Program-made: the position numbers and the translations under genes
DNA from: Mariannaea sp. PMI_226
Lineage: Eukaryota; Ascomycota; Sordariomycetes; Hypocreales; Nectriaceae
Assembly (NCBI GenBank): GCA_024336345.1
Contig: JANFOG010000005.1
Location: 2,418,001-2,482,000, forward strand
Direction of reading: 5' to 3'
Length of the DNA: 64,000 bases
Notes under the pieces: model-generated
The model's database searches: none
What the model was told of the DNA's origin: nothing
Seen by the model: only the letters and a program-made list of their open reading frames with translations
Shown here: positions 58,436 through 64,000 of the stretch, piece after piece
How positions within the stretch are numbered: position 1 is the stretch's first letter
Layout: the number at the start of each line of letters is the position of its first letter

Positions 58436-61400
58436 GGTGTCTCAAGGTGATGCGGGAAACATCAAGTATGTGGTAAGAAATGGGACAAGAAAATAGGTAG
58501 GCAAAGTGTGTGTATTTGAGGAAGATGGAGGAGGAAGGAGAGATGGACTGAGCTTGTGGTGTAAGTGGGACCCAGGACGGAGGCGCTGGTGGACTGATAT
58601 ACATGTATAAATGAAAACAGGAGGGAAAAAATAGGCACTCGGGGAGAGGGGAGAAAAGCAGACGGGCGGGGATGCAAAGCTGACCACTTAGATGAGTGCC
58701 CAGAGGTATGGGAATGGTGGGTGATGAGAGCTGATGGCTTGCTTGAAGTGGGAGGCTGTATCGGTGACCTGTACAATGTATTCGCTGGATGGATGTCTTT
58801 GGTAGCGTCCCGTTACCCACACTGTAGGTTTTTAGGTGTGTGGAGGTATGCGGACAGTGGGACAAGCAGTTGAGACTAGCTGGGTTAGGTATATATATAG
58901 ACTACCGGTACCTAAGCTACCTAGAGGTTAGGCAGTTTATGGAGTATGCCTTAGGTGAATCTCAACACAGGGATCAGCTCCTGTCAACACATGGAAACGA
59001 AGAGTTTGTATCTTTTTAGAATAAAAAAATAGAAAGATAGACTGCGAAGTCAATGAAACATGGAGAGACAAAAGAGAAGGCATACGCACTCCCTCCGACC
59101 CCATCCACCCCCCCTCTGCTCCAGCCTCTAGGAGCGTTGTACGTCTGCCTGCCACTTCTTCTGCAAGCCATGTTAGGGCTGAGCGCCTCCTGGTGACACT
59201 GACAACAGCGGCGTGCCGCTAGGAACACTGCACATACAGGTACTTGGCTAGGACATGTCCTAGAGGAGGTTGACAAGTCACTCGCCGCTGGATCCCACAC
59301 ATGCACGAACGAGGTAGCAGAATCTTTGTGCTGCAAGGCTGTGCTTGCAGAAGTTGATCTGGAGGATGGCAGTGCTGGTCCTTTTTTTCCCCTTGCCCTT
59401 TTCTCCTCATTGAGCCGTCCACTGTCGTGTCTGGTTGGTTGGGGTCCAATCCTATCGTAATGCGTGCGCTGCGTTCCGATAGGCGAGGTGAGTTTGGGAG
59501 GTGGGAATGGAGGTGGGCAGGGACAAGGACATGGCCCAGAGCCCCAAAGCTGCTAATGTAAATTGCCCTGTCATGTCGCTAGCAAATCTTCTATCCATTG
59601 GAATGTTTTGTTGTCAATCCATGATATCATGAGCGATATTCTTAGTTCCATGGGTTTCAAAACCTCTTTTTCTTCCCCTCCGGCTCCTCTTCTTTCCATT
59701 GCTGCCTACATACCGACGTGCAGAAATCAGCCTCGGCAGGATTGGGGAGTCCCTGTTCTCGACGTTACAGTACAGCAGATATAAACCTGCAAGCTATAAT
59801 ACACGCATCCTTTCGTTGGCTCAGTCATAGCTGATAGGCCTTGGAACCTTTTGGCTCAAACTGACAGCCCATCCAGAGTGTTTCAAGCTCGCCACATGAC
59901 GCAGGTTCTCGTTGACAAATGAGAACCATACAGGCGGCTCAGTCAATTTGGCTTACTGAAATATCTTTAGTTGACAATTCCACTTTCCGGTCTGTTAATA
60001 ACTGAGTATAATATGTATTGCTCCCGTATGAAGATAGTGCGATAATCGCATTCTCTAAGCCATTGGTAGAAAGCCGCTTGCATATGCCCACATGTTGGGC
60101 GCCACTGGTCGTCAAGCATATTCCGACTGGGGTCATGTCACATCTCTGAAAGCGCTCTAGAACAATATCTATTCAGCTATTTTTATCCCGCTGTATTTTT
60201 TTTTCCAAATTGAGCACCTTGCCACCCGAGGTAGTGCTGAATGCGCTCCGAAAGACCAATCCTGGCAACTTGCAGCTGCAGTTCTCTCAGGGGCATCCTA
60301 TCATATAACATGGAGGATGCAAACCCTTCTAGTTCCACGGTTGTGCATACGCATGCAATTATTATTATCTCACTGAATGATTCACCCTAATGTCTTCTCC
60401 TCCTATCCTTCAAATGTGCCAACTAGCATAATGGGTTCGACCATGGAGTACCAACAACAAGCTCCAAGCCCTGCTTGATTGCAAACTCTTCCTACAACTT
60501 GCGCACGGATTTGCATATTTGCATGTCTTGTATTTTTCGCAATCATGTGGAGCTAGCTACTATCGCTTGTCTGAATGCAATTCTGACTAATTTTCTGGGA
60601 ATTTCTCCTCCATGTAGTTACTAGGCATGTTCTATAACGTGATTCTGGCTGGTTGACATTCCCACATCAACGCCCAACTCCATAGTCGGTGGTGCCCTCT
60701 CTTCACTGCCTTCGGTTAATTGCGAGCAAATGACTCATTCTATTATTGATTCTGTGAAGAGAATCAGTGCAACTCGCAATCCGTCATGCCAACGCACTGA
60801 AGTGGCCTCGAAAGATACAATGCTGGTGTCCTGGGAGCACAACGAACGACCAGCGTTACCAGCACCTACCACACCTTGGATCATCAGCAGCACTCACAAC
60901 TAGTCAAAACATACCTTTGCGGACACGAACTCGAAAAAGTCCCTATTTTTATTTTCTTTGGAGATTTTGTGTGTTACGAGATATCTTGTAGTGCTCTCCT
61001 TGCTCAGTAGCTTGAATCAAAGCTGGCCCAGGTAAACCAGAATAATTCTCAATGGTGAACTTGAAGACCTTCTTAGCGTAGCGATTGTTTTTCATCCCCT
61101 CATACAGCTGTACTTGGTTTCCATGTGATATCGTCACTGTAGCCGCCGAGCTTTTCGTTCTTGATGTCTGCTACTCTGGTGAAATCTGCCTAACACCACA
61201 ACACTGGCAGTTTGGTTCCTGGCTACCTGCTTTCCATTTACTCTACTTGCCTACCTGCTTGAATATCTTACCTGCCTTAGGTAGGTTTGTAAGGTGCCCA
61301 ACGTGAATTCCTGCCCTTCTACAGTATCTTTGATGCACTTTCGCTTTCGTTTGCCCACAGATCAACGAAGAGGTCAGGTGACAGTACCGCCATTATCCTC

Positions 61401-61559
61401 CTCCCAACCTCAGCCTTTCAGACAAACCCTCTACCACAAACAAATATTATGAGTCCAACACCATTCTGGACCTTCACAATCTTTTTTCACCTTTTCTTCT
61501 TCCCATAGTACCCTTTTGGATTGCCCAATGTCCTTATCCGAACCCGTACGTACTCGGCA
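58436..61559. other. Intergenic between divergent TF and MFS genes
   Basis: 3.1 kb of upstream DNA for both genes. C/T-rich (minus strand) leader sequence precedes the TF ATG. TAGGTA/TACCTA-type words cluster near 58880-58930 and 61230-61280. No gene seen. A 12-codon upstream frame overlaps the MFS start (separate finding). Confidence 0.6.
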
Positions 61560-63307
61560 ATGAAACCTCCCACTGCATCTCCTTCTCGCCCCTCGAGTAG
61601 TTCTTCGCAATCAGCCATCTCATTCGTATCAATATCGCCCATTCTCGGCAAGGCCATCTCTTACATAGTTCCATGCGGCACAATCCCAACCTCACGAAAC
61701 GGGGATCTGAGCTCGGTTGAGCTGATGCCAATCTCGATCTCATCCCCAACTGGTCTCGATGGAGAAGTAGAACAGGTCCGCCCCTGTGTCAGACACGTAA
61801 CCATGCCTGATGGAGGTATTCGTGCCTGGCTCGTCGTCCTTGGTGGGTTTCTGAATTTCACTACTGCTTTTGGTACGTATGCTTCCGTTGCTTGATTAGA
61901 CGGCCACTCTTAGCTTGCTTGCTTGCTTGGAAAATCACGACTTACCTTCGTAGGCCTTATGAACTCTTTTGGGATTTTCCAGTGCTACTATTCCAACAAA
62001 GTCATTATGCATCGGTCTACTGCAGACATTGCTTGGATTGGAAGTGTCCAGGTCTGTATCCATTAGCTAGCGCGAGGTCCCTCTTACTTGTAGATGGAGT
62101 CTAACCTATCAGAATAGCTTTTCTTGATGTTTGTCAGTGGCCTTCTCATCGGTCCCGCCTTCGACAAATGGGGAGCCCGACGGGTCATGATTCCCGGAGC
62201 CTTTCTATACCTTCTCTCGTTCGTTTGCACCTCCTTCGCTCGCGAATACTACCAAATTCTCTTGTCTCAGGGCTTCCTCTTTGGTATTAGAAACGCCATC
62301 CTGTAAGTTCCAAAATGCTTCATGAATACTTTACAGCTTTGGACGCACCGCCCATTCTTACAGTGGCGTACTGACTGTGAAGAAGATATTACCCTACAGT
62401 TGGTGCGATTGCCGAATGGTTCGACAGACGCCGAGGCCTTGCTCTCGGGGTGGCAATCTCCGGCTCATCCATTGGTGGCATCATTTGGCCTCTCATCGTG
62501 GGAAAGATAATCCCTAGACTCGGTTTTGCTTGGACCAACCGTATATTGCTATTTGCATCACTCGCCCCGTTAGCCATTGCTTGTGTGTTGGTAAAGGAGC
62601 TCAGGAGCACGCAGGGTCGTGGCAATCATAGCCACAAAATTCTGTCTGCCCGGAAGATTTTTAAGGACATTTTCCAACTCCAGTTCATAGTTCTTTGCCT
62701 CGCCCTCTTCCTTATCGTCACGGGGATGCTTATTCCATTCAACTGGATCACGCTCTACGCCGAGAGCCAGGGAGTCAACTCTGCCATGGCCAACAACCTC
62801 CTTGCTATATGCTACGGAGGATCCTGCGTCGGAAGAATTTTGATAGGATATGTTGGTGACAAATTCGGCCGGTGAGCCTGACATATATGTTCAAATACAT
62901 GGCTTCACTTGCTGACTCAATACCCGTCCACCAGATTCAATGCCCTCATTGGCATTACTGCCGTTGTTTCCACCTTGATATACGCTTGGCTAAAAGTGAC
63001 AACTTTGAACGGACATATTGCTTTCGCCACTCTTTACGGCATCTTTTCTGGTGGGCTGGTACCCCTGGGATCGGCCTGCGTTGCACAAACGACCGCCGAT
63101 ATGGCGCGCATCGGTCTTCGTATTAGCATAATGATGGCGGCCTGTTCGCCAGGTTCCCTCACGGGCAATCCTATCAGTGGAATAATTCTGGCGAGGTATG
63201 GGTGGCTAGGTGTTCACATCTTCTCAGCTACGACTACGATCCTTGGGGGGGCTGTTCTTCTCTGGGCGCGAGCTCTTTGGGCACCCCGTTGGATCATGAT
63301 TGCTTGA
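61560..63307 (+). CDS. MFS porter, monocarboxylate-transporter (MCT) type
   Basis: Fungal relative of SLC16 monocarboxylate porters; substrate unknown. Five exons: 61560-61872, 61954-62051, 62118-62302, 62386-62871 and 62935-63307, with introns of 81, 66, 83 and 63 nt, all phase-consistent. The protein is 484 residues. A Ser-rich cytosolic N terminus leads to the family signature MPDGGIRAWLVVLGGFLNF. Then AFGLMNSFGIFQCYY, ADIAWIGSVQLFLMFVSGLL, GPAFDKWGARRVMIPG, YYPTVGAIAEWFDRRRGLAL and GVAISGSSIGGIIWPLIVG follow. The second half has FNWITLYAESQGVNSAMANN, GRILIGYVGDKFGRF and GLVPLGSACVAQTTADMARI. The splice at 62302/62386 is fixed by recovering the conserved YYPT. An upstream in-frame ATG is absent, so 61560 is the start. 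Confidence 0.9.
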
Positions 63308-64000
63308 GAAGACACTGAATGTCTCAAAGTTGCATTCAATTCAGGCTTGGTGCTTAGGCTAGGCCTACGCTAGATAACCCCCTTGCGTAAGGAGACTTCG
63401 ATGTCTAGATTTGGCTTACATTGGGCGGATCATGAAGGGGGAATCAAGCTTGCGTGGTGCTCACTTGGACTAGCTGGTGTTTATCCTCGATGTCTTCCAA
63501 ATACCCTTAATGGTATTGAACTGAAGGTAGTAATACTGATAGAAATATATTCATGGTTAGTTTCTTTTGCGATAATCAATGTTCCTCAATATTCTATGAA
63601 GATAGTTCCACTGCCCCATTGAGAAAGTTATCGTATGGTGTTGTTTAAGGAGGCATCATAACCACTACAAACAATGCACAGAACTGAGAATATTTCACCG
63701 TTCATCTTCGCAAATACGAAAAGATATGAAAAAAAAAAAGATACGGTTCCTCAAAGAATTTAAAAGGAACATAATCTATATATTCGACAAATGAACGAGA
63801 TCTGAATACCTACTTTGATCTTATCTAACGATACGAAGAAAAGAAAAAAAGTCCGAGACTGCTTTCGACATACTAAATAGAGCAGCATAGAGAAAGAAAA
63901 AAAAAAAGACTAATAGGGAAACTCAACAATTGCTCGCTAAGGGGGAAGGGGGTAGTGGGAAATCTTGTATTCTTGGTAATGATGAATGACGTGTTTTGAA
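63308..64000. other. 3' flank, no gene
   Basis: A-rich sequence with several A runs (63729-63739, 63843-63850, 63896-63907). Probably the 3' region of the MFS gene and onward intergenic DNA. No coding frame with features. Confidence 0.6.

Overview
This window is nuclear DNA from a filamentous ascomycete fungus. The genes carry short (about 45-90 nt) GT-AG introns with branch sites such as CTAAC/CTGAC. The gene content is also fungal: a TINC/Msd1-like spindle-pole protein, an Rvs167-type BAR-SH3 protein, a Zn2Cys6 regulator, fungal MFS porters and a CsbD-like stress protein. A Eurotiomycete (Aspergillus/Penicillium-like) is my best guess, but the order is an inference. The window is gene-poor: about 15 convincing protein genes and one tRNA in 64 kb, with three nearly empty stretches of about 6 kb.

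Layout. 1-954 (-) is the 5' part of an MFS transporter cut by the window edge. 955-9726 is mostly non-coding, with one small Cys-rich candidate at 2147. 9727-13617 (+) encodes a 1279-residue protein of unknown function with a repeated FLR-type motif. 14617-15266 (-) is a CsbD-like stress protein and 17643-19323 (-) is the mitochondrial cysteine desulfurase NFS1. 21084-22655 (+) is an Rvs167 homologue and 23526-25574 (-) an F-box protein. A small spliced gene sits at 26631-26997 (+).

28108-29819 (-) is a fused MOSC / ferredoxin-reductase flavoprotein, and 30260-31849 (-) an MFS transporter with an odd in-frame stop. 33080-34021 (+) is Rrp7 (rRNA processing), 35646-37849 (+) TINC-like and 39353-40644 (+) a TMEM19/DUF92 membrane protein. 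46556-48406 (+) is glutamine synthetase, followed by tRNA-Thr(AGT) at 49460-49531 (-). 55835-58435 (-) is a Zn2Cys6 transcription factor and 61560-63307 (+) a monocarboxylate-type MFS porter.

Most genes are unrelated housekeeping loci and no clear biosynthetic cluster is visible. The two places where neighbours may act together are the MOSC-reductase next to an MFS porter (28-32 kb) and the divergent Zn2Cys6 factor / MCT porter pair (56-63 kb). Exon boundaries were set by hand from splice signals, reading-frame phase and family similarity; they are not backed by transcript data.
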